12,454 nucleotides of DNA. Origin: an uncultured Enterobacter sp. (GTDB lineage: Bacteria; Pseudomonadota; Gammaproteobacteria; Enterobacterales; Enterobacteriaceae). The stretch lies in assembly GCA_946477805.1 (NCBI GenBank), contig CAMKZP010000048.1, positions 1-12,454 on the forward strand. The letters run 5' to 3'. A program made the translations under genes and the position numbers. Of the stretch, positions 1 to 5,674 are shown piece after piece (the first letter of the stretch is position 1; every line of letters begins with the position of its first letter). Under the pieces are notes generated by a model, which saw nothing but the letters and a program-made list of their open reading frames with translations, was not told the DNA's origin and did no database searches.

Positions 1-45
1 GATTTCTGCCTGTCTCGTGGGCTCGGAGATGTGTATAAGAGACAG
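1..45 (+). other. Illumina Nextera i7 adapter with index (contaminant)
   Basis: These bases are synthetic. Bases 1-3 (GAT) match the end of the i7 flow-cell primer. Bases 4-11 (TTCTGCCT) match the N703 index as it appears in the primer. Bases 12-26 (GTCTCGTGGGCTCGG) are the Nextera read-2 arm, and 27-45 (AGATGTGTATAAGAGACAG) are the 19-base Tn5 mosaic end. Genomic DNA begins at base 46. The adapter happens to read in frame with the gene that follows and supplies a false GTG start at 17 and the residues MGSEMCIRDS, a peptide familiar from adapter-contaminated protein entries. The identification rests on remembered adapter sequence and an uninterrupted match. Confidence 0.98.
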
Positions 46-46
46 C

Positions 47-2173
47 ACCCACAGCGCGCACGCGGCCGACGAGGCGCTTGATAACGGTGAAACCATGGTG
101 GTGCAGGCCACGGCTGAAGAAGCGCTGAAGCAGCAGCCTGGGGTTTCCATCATCACGGCAAAGGACATCGAGAGGGATCCTCCGGTTAACGATCTGTCAG
201 AGATTATTCGCAAGATGCCAGGGGTTAACCTCACCGGCAACAGCGCGACGGGCAGCCGCGGCAACAACCGTCAGATCGACATTCGCGGTATGGGCCCGGA
301 GAACACCCTGATCCTGATTGATGGTGTTCCGGTAACCTCCCGCAATTCGGTGCGCTACAGCTGGCGCGGCGAGCGCGACACGCGCGGCGACACTAACTGG
401 GTCCCGCCGGAAATGGTGGAGCGCATTGAAGTGCTCCGCGGGCCTGCCGCCGCCCGGTACGGCTCCGGTGCCGCAGGCGGCGTCGTCAACATCATCACTA
501 AGCGTCCGACCAACGACTGGCACGGCTCGCTCTCTCTTTACACCAATCAGCCGGAAAATGATAAAGAGGGGGCGACCAAGCGCGCGAACTTTGACCTCAG
601 CGGCCCGCTAGCGGGCGATGCGCTGACCATGCGTCTTTACGGGAATATGAATAAAACCGACGCGGATGCTCAGGATATCAACACGGCGCAAAATGGTTCT
701 TACGCCGCTGGCCGGGAGGGCGTGCGCAACAAAGATATCAATGCCCTGCTCTCCTGGAAACTCACGCCGCAGCAGATTATTGATTTCGACTATGCCTATA
801 GCCGTCAGGGCAATATTTACGCCGGCGATACCCAGTACAGCAACAGTAATGTCAGCCCCGACGGGCGGGTATCTTCTCTCTACGGGCACGAAACGAACCG
901 TATGTACCGCCAGTCGTACGGCCTGACGCACAACGGGATCTGGGACTGGGGACAGTCGAAATTCGGCGTCTATTATGAGAAAACCAATAACACTCGCCTC
1001 GAGGAAGGCTCCACGGGCAAAGTGGAGGGAATGATTAACAGCGATAAGTACGATACCAGCCGGCTCGAATCTTACCGTAGCACCGGCGAGCTGAACATTC
1101 CGCTGTTCTGGCTGGTGGATCAGACCCTGACGCTGGGCGCTGAGTGGAACCGCGATGAGCTTAACGACCCGGCCTCGATGCAGGCGACAAACGTCTCCGG
1201 AGAAGTCATAAACGGCGTTCCGGGCACCGCGTCTGAACGCAGCAGCAAAAACAGCGCCAACCTCACCGGCATCTATCTTGAGGACAATATTGAAGCGCGC
1301 CAGGGCACCAACCTCATCCCCGGGATCCGTTTCGACTACCACAATGAATTCGGCAGCAACTGGAGCCCAAGCCTGAACGTGTCTCAGGACGTCGGCGACA
1401 TGTTTAAGCTGAAGGCGGGCATCGCCCGGGTGTTCAAAGCGCCAAACCTGTATCAGTCAAGCGAAGGCTATTTACTTTCCACCCGCGGCAACGGCTGCCC
1501 GACGAACGTTAGCGAGGGAAGCTGCTACCTGTTAGGTAACCCTGATTTGGATCCTGAAATCAGCGTTAATAAAGAGATTGGCCTGGCCTTTGCGCTGGAA
1601 GGATACGAGGCGGGCATAACCTGGTTCCGAAACGATTATAAAAATAAGATCGTTTCGGGAACTGAGGTTCTGGGGCAGACGGGCAGCGGCGTTAATATCC
1701 TGCAGTGGGAGAACGGCGGTAAAGCCGTGGTTGAAGGTCTGGAAGGGAATCTGACCGTTCCGGTTATCCGCGACGCGCTCACCTGGCGTACCAATGCAAC
1801 CTATATGATTCAGTCTGAAAATAAAGACACCGGCAACCCGCTTTCGATTATCCCAAAATATACCGTCAACACGATGCTTGACTGGGAAGTTAACAGCAGG
1901 CTTTCTGCGAACGTCAGCTGGACGATGTACGGGCGCCAGAAGCCGCGTGAGAATGCTGAAATCCGCAATGAGAAGAATGCCATGTCGGATAAAGAGATCG
2001 GCGCCTATTCCATCGTTGGAATTGGCAGCAACTATCAGCTCACCAAAAACCTGCGCCTGAACGCAGGGATCAGCAACCTCTTTGACAAACAGATCTACCG
2101 TGAAAATGACGGTGCTTCGACCTACAACGAACCCGGTCGCGCATACTATGCAGGCGTAACCATGTCCTTCTGA
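47..2173 (+). CDS. iroN: IroN-type TonB-dependent catecholate siderophore receptor, 5'-truncated
   Basis: Outer-membrane receptor for enterobactin-type siderophores, probably including glucosylated salmochelin, powered by TonB. The gene supplies 708 residues; E. coli IroN has about 725, so only the start and most of the signal peptide are lost to the adapter junction at 45/46. The first genomic residues, THSAHA-ADE, look like the end of a signal peptide with an AHA cleavage site. A TonB box (ETMVVQA) lies at 89-109. Next is the plug domain with the FepA/IroN hallmarks GNNRQIDIRGMGPENT and RGPAAARYGSGAAGGVVNI, then a 22-strand-type barrel ending in the usual C-terminal Phe (VTMSF). Stretches such as KQQPGVS, PPVNDLS and KRPTNDWHGSLSLYTNQPE match IroN rather than FepA as I remember them. 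No iroBCDE genes are visible, and the promoter and any Fur box are outside the window. The alternative is a FepA paralogue with the same enterobactin role. Confidence 0.88.
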   Translation, partial: THSAHAADEALDNGETMVVQATAEEALKQQPGVSIITAKDIERDPPVNDLSEIIRKMPGVNLTGNSATGSRGNNRQIDIRGMGPENTLILIDGVPVTSRNSVRYSWRGERDTRGDTNWVPPEMVERIEVLRGPAAARYGSGAAGGVVNIITKRPTNDWHGSLSLYTNQPENDKEGATKRANFDLSGPLAGDALTMRLYGNMNKTDADAQDINTAQNGSYAAGREGVRNKDINALLSWKLTPQQIIDFDYAYSRQGNIYAGDTQYSNSNVSPDGRVSSLYGHETNRMYRQSYGLTHNGIWDWGQSKFGVYYEKTNNTRLEEGSTGKVEGMINSDKYDTSRLESYRSTGELNIPLFWLVDQTLTLGAEWNRDELNDPASMQATNVSGEVINGVPGTASERSSKNSANLTGIYLEDNIEARQGTNLIPGIRFDYHNEFGSNWSPSLNVSQDVGDMFKLKAGIARVFKAPNLYQSSEGYLLSTRGNGCPTNVSEGSCYLLGNPDLDPEISVNKEIGLAFALEGYEAGITWFRNDYKNKIVSGTEVLGQTGSGVNILQWENGGKAVVEGLEGNLTVPVIRDALTWRTNATYMIQSENKDTGNPLSIIPKYTVNTMLDWEVNSRLSANVSWTMYGRQKPRENAEIRNEKNAMSDKEIGAYSIVGIGSNYQLTKNLRLNAGISNLFDKQIYRENDGASTYNEPGRAYYAGVTMSF
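89..109 (+). other. TonB box of the IroN-type receptor
   Basis: Codes for ETMVVQA shortly after the predicted signal peptide cleavage site. Energised outer-membrane receptors carry this type of heptapeptide (DTIVVTA in E. coli FepA, ETLVVEA in IroN) to contact TonB. Its presence indicates that the receptor can couple to the TonB encoded about 0.5 kb downstream at 2708-3430. Confidence 0.8.
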
Positions 2174-2180
2174 CCCTCAG

Positions 2181-2215
2181 GCGCCCGCCGTGCGGGCGCT
2201 ATTCCCTATTTTCTC
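2181..2215 (+). terminator. Rho-independent terminator after iroN
   Basis: The arms GCGCCCGC (2181-2188) and GCGGGCGC (2192-2199) form an 8-bp GC-rich stem with a 3-base loop 7 bases after the iroN stop. A T-rich but interrupted tail follows (TATTCCCTATTTTCT). It should separate iroN from yciA, though the broken T-run suggests leaky termination. Confidence 0.65.
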
Positions 2216-2270
2216 TCGCCAGAATTCATAGTAGCATCCCGCCTGAAGTCTTCCGTTACGAGTTAAAACA

Positions 2271-2666
2271 ATGACAACAAACGACGCCCCGCAGGGCGAA
2301 CTGGTTTTACGCACGCTGGCAATGCCTGCTGATACGAATGCCAATGGCGATATTTTTGGCGGCTGGTTAATGTCGCAAATGGATATGGGAGGCGCAATCC
2401 TGGCAAAAGAGATTGCGCATGGGAGAGTGGTGACAGTTCGGGTAGACGGCATGACATTCCTGCGTCCGGTGGCCGTGGGCGACGTGGTGTGCTGTTATGC
2501 GCGATGCGTAAAACGCGGCAACACGTCAATATCCATTAATATTGAAGTGTGGGTGAAAAAGGTTTCATCCGAACCGATTGGACAGCGTTACAAAGCAACA
2601 GAAGCGCTGTTTATCTACGTGGCGGTGGATAACGACGGCAAACCGCGGCAGCTGCCGCAGCGCTAA
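2271..2666 (+). CDS. yciA: Acyl-CoA thioesterase YciA
   Basis: Hotdog-fold thioesterase that hydrolyses acyl-CoA esters to free CoA and acid in the cytoplasm. The 131 residues match the family length (132 in E. coli) and most of the E. coli sequence. The hotdog helix region ANGDIFGGWLMSQMD lies at about 24-38, followed by VVTVRVDGMTFLRPVAVGD and the INIEVWVKK strand. The acidic residue in the SQMD segment is the expected catalytic Asp of this family. The start at 2271 gives the E. coli-like N-terminus, but its ribosome binding site is poor (ACGAG about 9 bases upstream). The 97-base gap after iroN holds the iroN terminator and presumably the yciA promoter, which I cannot place. It converges on tonB and shares its terminator. 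In E. coli this gene was first described as the P14 reading frame opposite tonB. Confidence 0.96.
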   Translation: MTTNDAPQGELVLRTLAMPADTNANGDIFGGWLMSQMDMGGAILAKEIAHGRVVTVRVDGMTFLRPVAVGDVVCCYARCVKRGNTSISINIEVWVKKVSSEPIGQRYKATEALFIYVAVDNDGKPRQLPQR

Positions 2667-2675
2667 AATACGTGC

Positions 2676-2709
2676 AAAAAAGAAGCCTCCTGCGGAGGCT
2701 TCTTTTTTT
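2676..2709. terminator. Bidirectional terminator between yciA and tonB
   Basis: A perfect 10-bp inverted repeat, AGAAGCCTCC (2681-2690) and GGAGGCTTCT (2694-2703), has a 3-base loop. Five A residues precede it and a run of T residues (2703-2709) follows, so both strands give a GC-rich hairpin with a U-tail. It starts 9 bases after the yciA stop and reaches the tonB stop codon. A bidirectional terminator at this place (tonB-P14) is established in E. coli. Confidence 0.95.
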
Positions 2710-3430
2710 ATTCCATCTGCGCCCCGCCGTTGAGGCGGAAAACAATGTTCACAATCAGCCCGCGGCCAGGTTTACCGGCTTCATAACGCCATTTGCGCAT
2801 CGCCGATTTCACTTCGCGCTCAAACATATTGGAAGGCTGAGCGGACAACACCTCAACGTTTTCAACGCGACCCTCCGGGGTAACGTCGAATTTCACGCGT
2901 ACCCGGCCCTCGATACGCAGTGCCTGAGCGCGCGCGGGATACTGCGGCTGGTTACGACTCAGGGCGCGCGGGCCCGCAGGCGCGGTGACCGTCGGCTTCG
3001 CCGCCGTCGGGGAGTTGTTCATTACCGGACGCGATGGCGCAGCATTTTCGACAGGCTGCGTCGCACGAGGCTCAACCGGGCGTTCTTCACGTTTCGGCCG
3101 CTCTTCCACCTTTTTCACCGGCTTTGGTTTCGGCTTAGGTTTAGGCTTCGGCTCGGGTTTATGGATCACCACCGGGGCTTCTTTTGGCGGCTCCGGAACG
3201 GGTTCAGGCTCTGGCTCTGGCTCAGCAACCGGCTCCGGCGGCGGTGGCGCAACCTGCGGCGGCTCAAGATCTGCGGGCGATACCATGGTCACAGAAATTG
3301 GCTGCGCGGGCGCTGGCATTTCAATAACCTGATGAACCGAGGTATAGAGCAGACCCGCCACGACAGCACCGTGAATCACGACTGAAAGCAGTGTCGGCCA
3401 GGGAAAGCGGCGAGGTAAATCTAGGGTCAT
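2708..3430 (-). CDS. tonB: Energy transducer TonB
   Basis: TonB, with ExbB and ExbD, carries proton-motive energy from the inner membrane to outer-membrane receptors such as IroN, FepA and BtuB. The product has 240 residues (239 in E. coli). Order of parts: a short cytoplasmic N-terminus; one membrane anchor at about 12-32 with the conserved S16xxxH20 pair that contacts ExbB/ExbD; a proline-rich periplasmic spacer at about 57-105 with runs of Glu-Pro then Lys-Pro; and a C-terminal receptor-binding domain at about 150-240 with QPQYPARAQ (161-169), the site next to the TonB box contact. I chose ATG 3430 because it gives the exact E. coli N-terminus MTLDLPRRFPWP. Upstream in-frame ATGs at 3439 and 3445 would add only a few residues, and no start has a strong Shine-Dalgarno. 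It is monocistronic and divergent from yciI. Confidence 0.97.
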   Translation of the reverse strand: MTLDLPRRFPWPTLLSVVIHGAVVAGLLYTSVHQVIEMPAPAQPISVTMVSPADLEPPQVAPPPPEPVAEPEPEPEPVPEPPKEAPVVIHKPEPKPKPKPKPKPVKKVEERPKREERPVEPRATQPVENAAPSRPVMNNSPTAAKPTVTAPAGPRALSRNQPQYPARAQALRIEGRVRVKFDVTPEGRVENVEVLSAQPSNMFEREVKSAMRKWRYEAGKPGRGLIVNIVFRLNGGAQME

Positions 3431-3468
3431 CGAAGTCATAATCATCAACGTTAAAAAATCGAACTGTG

Positions 3469-3498
3469 ATTTTAAATGCAAATAGCAATCATATTCAA
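3469..3498 (-). promoter_or_regulatory. Probable tonB promoter with Fur box
   Basis: On the minus strand, TTGAAT (3498-3493) and TAAAAT (3474-3469) form a sigma-70-like pair with an 18-base spacer. They end about 38 bases before the tonB start. The 19 bases at 3478-3496 (GAATATGATTGCTATTTGC on the minus strand) match the Fur consensus GATAATGATAATCATTATC at 11 of 19 positions and lie across the spacer and -35 element. Iron repression of tonB through Fur is known in E. coli, and this stretch resembles the E. coli tonB promoter as I remember it. The exact start site is inferred. Confidence 0.6.
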
Positions 3499-3597
3499 TA
3501 AGACACTTTGCTCTGGCGCAATTTAAGCGCAGGAGCGGCCAAAAAAGGCGCATCCGGATCGGGGTTTTAACAATGTTTCTATCTTTGCATTGCAGTC

Positions 3598-3631
3598 AAA
3601 AGTGCTTTCACATAACGTAAAAGACACTTTT
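3598..3631 (+). repeat. Inverted repeat in the yciI leader
   Basis: AAAAGTG (3598-3604) is the reverse complement of CACTTTT (3625-3631). The pairing continues inward through C-TTT against AAA-G if one A is bulged. The element ends 7 bases before the yciI Shine-Dalgarno. It could be an operator half-site pair or a weak leader hairpin. No known regulator site is recognised. Confidence 0.4.
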
Positions 3632-3651
3632 AACGGTTAAGGAGCTTCACC

Positions 3652-3948
3652 GTGCTTTACGTGATTTATTCCGAAGATGTGGCTGATTCCCTGGAAAAAC
3701 GCCTCTCCGTGCGCCCCGCCCACCTGGCGCGCCTGCAGCTTTTGCAGGATGAGGGCAGATTAGTGACCGCAGGACCGATGCCCGCGGTGGACAGCAACGA
3801 CCCTGGCGCAGCCGGTTTTGCAGGCTCAACGGTGATTGCCGAGTTCGAGTCGCTCGAAGCCGCAAACGCGTGGGCAGAAGCCGACCCTTATGTAGCAGCC
3901 GGTGTCTACGAGAAAGTAACGGTGCGCCCGTATAAGAAAGTGTTCTGA
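3652..3948 (+). CDS. yciI: YciI family protein
   Basis: Small cytoplasmic protein of the YciI/YCII family (dimeric alpha-beta barrel). The precise physiological reaction is not settled to my knowledge. The 98 residues equal the E. coli length and are near-identical through RPAHLARLQL, GPMPAVDSNDPGAAGF and STVIAEFESLEAANAWA, ending in KKVF. It starts with GTG at 3652, chosen because AAGGAG (3639-3644) sits 7 bases upstream and the N-terminus MLYVIYSEDVADSLEKR matches the family. It is divergent from tonB and convergent with leuE. In E. coli, kch lies beyond the 3' end of yciI; here leuE does. Confidence 0.95.
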   Translation: MLYVIYSEDVADSLEKRLSVRPAHLARLQLLQDEGRLVTAGPMPAVDSNDPGAAGFAGSTVIAEFESLEAANAWAEADPYVAAGVYEKVTVRPYKKVF

Positions 3949-3955
3949 TATGAGA

Positions 3956-3975
3956 AAGGCTCCCTCAGGAGCCTT
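3956..3975. terminator. Terminator between yciI and leuE
   Basis: AAGGCTCC (3956-3963) and GGAGCCTT (3968-3975) form an 8-bp stem with a 4-base loop, 7 bases past the yciI stop and 8 bases past the leuE stop on the other strand. The T-runs are short on both sides (TTATTC forward, TTTCTC reverse). It probably serves both convergent genes with moderate efficiency. Confidence 0.75.
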
Positions 3976-3983
3976 ATTCACCC

Positions 3984-4619
3984 TTAATGCAGCGACGCAA
4001 GCCTTGCCGCAAACCCCACAAACAGCAGCCCAATCAGCCCGTTCCCCAGCGTTGCCAGTTTCTTTTTCGTTTTGAGATAACGAGTGACAAATGCTCCGGA
4101 GAAAATCAGAAAGCTCATATACATAAAGCTAATCAGCTCAAGCGTGGTGGCCAGGATCAGGAAGGAGGTGCCGGTGTTTTGCGCGCGGACGTCAATAAAC
4201 TGCACGAAGAACGAGACGTAAAAAAGAATCGCCTTTGGATTCGTCAGGCTCAGCACCAGCGACCGCTTCATGATTGCGCTTGCCGGTTCGCTACCGCCCT
4301 CGTGCGCGCTCTTCTGTCGGGTAATGACCGACCACAACATCTTTCCGCCGAGCCACAGCAGGTAAAATGCGCCCAGATAGCGGACGATATTGAACAGAAC
4401 GGGTGTGGTCTGGATCAGTGCCGCGACGCCTGCCCAGGCCAGAAACATCAGAACGGCATCGCCAATAAAGACGCCGGTAGCCGCGAGATACCCTTTTTTA
4501 ACGCCATGACCAATTCCTGTTTTCAGTACAAACAGGGTGTTTGGACCCGGAACCAGTACGATAAAAAATGCGCCCACAACATAGGTCCAGAAATTCAGTA
4601 CACCAAACTCCGCAAACAC
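3984..4619 (-). CDS. leuE: Leucine efflux protein LeuE
   Basis: Inner-membrane exporter of the LysE/RhtB superfamily that extrudes leucine and some other neutral amino acids. The 211 residues (212 in E. coli) follow LeuE (formerly YeaS) along the whole length: MFAEFGVLNFWTYVVGAFF, the family motif VPGPNTLFVLK at 23-33, GVFIGDAVLMFLAWAGVA at about 49-66, LSLTNPKAILFYVSFFVQF at about 123-141 and KKKLATLGN near the end. Five to six hydrophobic helices are visible. The start at 4619 has a strong AAGGAGG (4625-4631) 5 bases upstream. Only 17 bases separate the start from the terminator region of the lipoprotein gene (4637-4675), so leuE either relies on read-through or has a promoter inside the lipoprotein gene. 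In E. coli leuE lies elsewhere on the chromosome, so its place next to yciI is a lineage difference. Confidence 0.93.
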   Translation of the reverse strand: MFAEFGVLNFWTYVVGAFFIVLVPGPNTLFVLKTGIGHGVKKGYLAATGVFIGDAVLMFLAWAGVAALIQTTPVLFNIVRYLGAFYLLWLGGKMLWSVITRQKSAHEGGSEPASAIMKRSLVLSLTNPKAILFYVSFFVQFIDVRAQNTGTSFLILATTLELISFMYMSFLIFSGAFVTRYLKTKKKLATLGNGLIGLLFVGFAARLASLH

Positions 4620-4636
4620 GTCGCCCTCCTTTTGCT

Positions 4637-4675
4637 AAAAAACAACGGGGATACCGCTGCAAAAACGGTATCCCC
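4637..4675 (-). terminator. Terminator after the Exc2-like lipoprotein gene
   Basis: A 10-bp inverted repeat, GGGGATACCG (4647-4656) and CGGTATCCCC (4666-4675), has a 9-base loop. Reading the minus strand, the hairpin comes 13 bases after the lipoprotein stop and is followed by GTTGTTTTTT. This is a typical intrinsic terminator. It sits directly ahead of the leuE ribosome binding site. Confidence 0.85.
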
Positions 4676-4688
4676 AAAATCAGTCGCG

Positions 4689-5099
4689 CTATTGTACGCC
4701 GTTATAGCCGTCAAGATAAGTCGCTGCCAGTTCGTTTCCAAAAAGAACGGCATCTTTTATATCCATATCCGAAGTCCATGTGTCATTCGCATTCCCGGTG
4801 AAGGCGTGCTGAGATTGCGCATTTTCCTTGAGCTGGTCGCGAATGCTTTGTGCATATTCGTTCGCCTCTGCCAGCGTCCGCCCTTCTGCGCGATCGGCTT
4901 TACCGCGAGCGTAGATCTCGCGGAACTGCGGAACGTTTAACCGGTAATTTTCAGGCACGCCAGAGGTATAGTTACCGCCAGTGAAGCTGGATTTATGCGA
5001 GACAAAATAATATGCGTGTCTTTCTGGTGAGGTTTTGCTGCTGGCGCAGCCGCTTAATACTGCTATTCCGAAGATTACAGCCAACGTTTTTCCATTCAT
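4689..5099 (-). CDS. Exc2-like lipoprotein
   Basis: Small secreted lipoprotein of unknown cellular role. A 14-residue hydrophobic signal follows MNGK and ends in the lipobox LSGC, with the acylated Cys at residue 18. Ser19-Ser20 after the Cys, rather than Asp, suggest an outer-membrane destination. The mature part (about 119 residues) is hydrophilic and has SKTSPERHAYYF near its start, as in the Exc2 family of lipoproteins named after an entry-exclusion gene of ColE1-type plasmids. I recall that family from chromosomal annotations in Enterobacter and Klebsiella but cannot check it here. The start at 5099 has AAGGA (5107-5111) 7 bases upstream. A 42-codon ORF ends 12 bases upstream, so the two are probably cotranscribed. 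The neighbourhood is chromosomal, so a plasmid-exclusion function should not be assumed. Confidence 0.8.
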   Translation of the reverse strand: MNGKTLAVIFGIAVLSGCASSKTSPERHAYYFVSHKSSFTGGNYTSGVPENYRLNVPQFREIYARGKADRAEGRTLAEANEYAQSIRDQLKENAQSQHAFTGNANDTWTSDMDIKDAVLFGNELAATYLDGYNGVQ

Positions 5100-5111
5100 C
5101 CCTTGTTCCTT

Positions 5112-5240
5112 TTAGTTAAACCACTGCGTCACCCGGTTAAGAACACATTCAGCCAGAGAGAGAAGTGACGACAGCCCTAAATTTTCCCTGAGCGCATCCA
5201 GCGCTAAAAGCACAATAAATACCCAAAGATATGGATTCAT
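5112..5240 (-). CDS. Hydrophobic small ORF upstream of the lipoprotein gene
   Basis: A 42-residue reading frame that I do not recognise. The first 17 residues (MNPYLWVFIVLLALDAL) are strongly hydrophobic, with one Asp near the end, and could be a short membrane helix. The rest is mixed with a second hydrophobic patch (LSSLLSLAECVL) and ends in RVTQWFN. The TAA stop at 5112-5114 abuts the AAGGA ribosome binding site of the lipoprotein gene, and the gap between genes is 12 bases, which favours a translated, coupled ORF. Against it, no clear Shine-Dalgarno precedes the ATG (GAAAATATAAG). ColE1-type plasmids carry two adjacent exclusion genes, exc1 and exc2, so this could be the Exc1-side partner; that is conjecture. 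Confidence 0.5.
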   Translation of the reverse strand: MNPYLWVFIVLLALDALRENLGLSSLLSLAECVLNRVTQWFN

Positions 5241-5357
5241 CTTATATTTTCACGGTGTCAGACGAGCGCAGTATAGCGCGGAACGCGGCGGGAAAGAGTG
5301 CGAAAATTGATAGTCATTATATAAACAATGGGCACCTTAGCGGTGCCCTCTTGATTA
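5241..5357 (-). promoter_or_regulatory. Leader region with possible promoter for the small ORF-lipoprotein pair
   Basis: This 117-base stretch between the small ORF and yciY contains the yciY terminator. On the minus strand it also contains a good -10 hexamer, TATACT (5275-5270), about 30 bases before the small ORF start. No convincing -35 hexamer lies 16-18 bases upstream of it; the spacer is unusually GC-rich. I see no operator or RNA element. Confidence 0.35.
5321..5348 (-). terminator. Terminator after yciY
   Basis: GGGCACC (5330-5336) and GGTGCCC (5342-5348) form a 7-bp stem with a 5-base loop. On the minus strand it lies 9 bases past the yciY stop and is followed by ATTGTTTATATAAT, a T-rich but interrupted tail. 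It separates yciY from the small ORF and lipoprotein genes. Confidence 0.7.
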
Positions 5358-5531
5358 TCAGATATCCTGAACGGCAAACAGCAGCGCGTTACGGTGTCTG
5401 CTCAGTCCACATTTTCTGATGGCGTGTATACGCATATTGCGGCGGGATTGTGCCTCCAGCCAACGAGCCTTACGACGACTCACCTGTCGCAACATTCGCC
5501 AGCGCCCTACTTCAGTTCTACTGCGCTTCAT
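5358..5531 (-). CDS. yciY: Small basic protein YciY
   Basis: A 57-residue protein of unknown function, conserved in enterobacteria at this place. It is rich in Arg (MKRSRTEVGRWRM, SRRKARWLEAQSRRN) with a less charged C-terminus ending NALLFAVQDI, and it matches E. coli YciY in length and in most residues. The frame is open upstream to 5639, but the family start is the ATG at 5531, preceded by a purine-rich AAAGAAAGAG. It is divergent from clsA and has its own terminator. The high positive charge would suit nucleic acid or membrane-surface binding, but no domain is evident. Confidence 0.88.
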   Translation of the reverse strand: MKRSRTEVGRWRMLRQVSRRKARWLEAQSRRNMRIHAIRKCGLSRHRNALLFAVQDI

Positions 5532-5561
5532 GTCTACAACTCTTTCTTTAACAGAAACGCC

Positions 5562-5567
5562 ATTATA
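5562..5567 (-). promoter_or_regulatory. Candidate -10 element of yciY
   Basis: A perfect TATAAT on the minus strand lies about 30 bases before the yciY ATG, in the intergenic region shared with clsA. The best upstream hexamer at 16-base spacing (TGGTTT) is a weak -35. I could not assign a clsA promoter in the same region. Confidence 0.4.
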
Positions 5568-5674
5568 AACCCAACCCTGCATCAAACCAGCGCTTTTATC
5601 TGCCGTTTTTATTTGCCAGATGAATCCTGATGCGTACACTCATAACAATACGCTTTCAAAAGGATTTTTTATTT

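Noticed and set aside
27..45. Tn5 end, possible real transposon insertion
   Set aside because: The mosaic end is preceded by the synthetic read-2 arm and an index, and no transposase or second end is present. The same explanation covers 11971-11983.
17..46. GTG start and first ten residues of the receptor reading frame
   Set aside because: They are encoded by the sequencing adapter, not by the genome.
608..1342. 244-codon minus-strand frame inside iroN
   Set aside because: It is an antisense shadow of a well-conserved receptor gene with no ribosome binding site or recognisable domain.
3118..3245. Short tandem repeats, considered as a microsatellite or CRISPR-like array
   Set aside because: They code the normal proline-rich spacer of TonB; there are no equal-length repeats with unique spacers.
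2672..3385. Long Arg-rich and Gly-rich open frames on the plus strand opposite tonB
   Set aside because: They are the complement of the repetitive Glu-Pro and Lys-Pro codons of tonB; no start signal and no family resemblance.
5630..5674. 15-codon N-terminal extension of clsA
   Set aside because: ATG 5675 gives exactly the 486-residue family length and has its own ribosome binding site; the extension is not conserved in E. coli ClsA.
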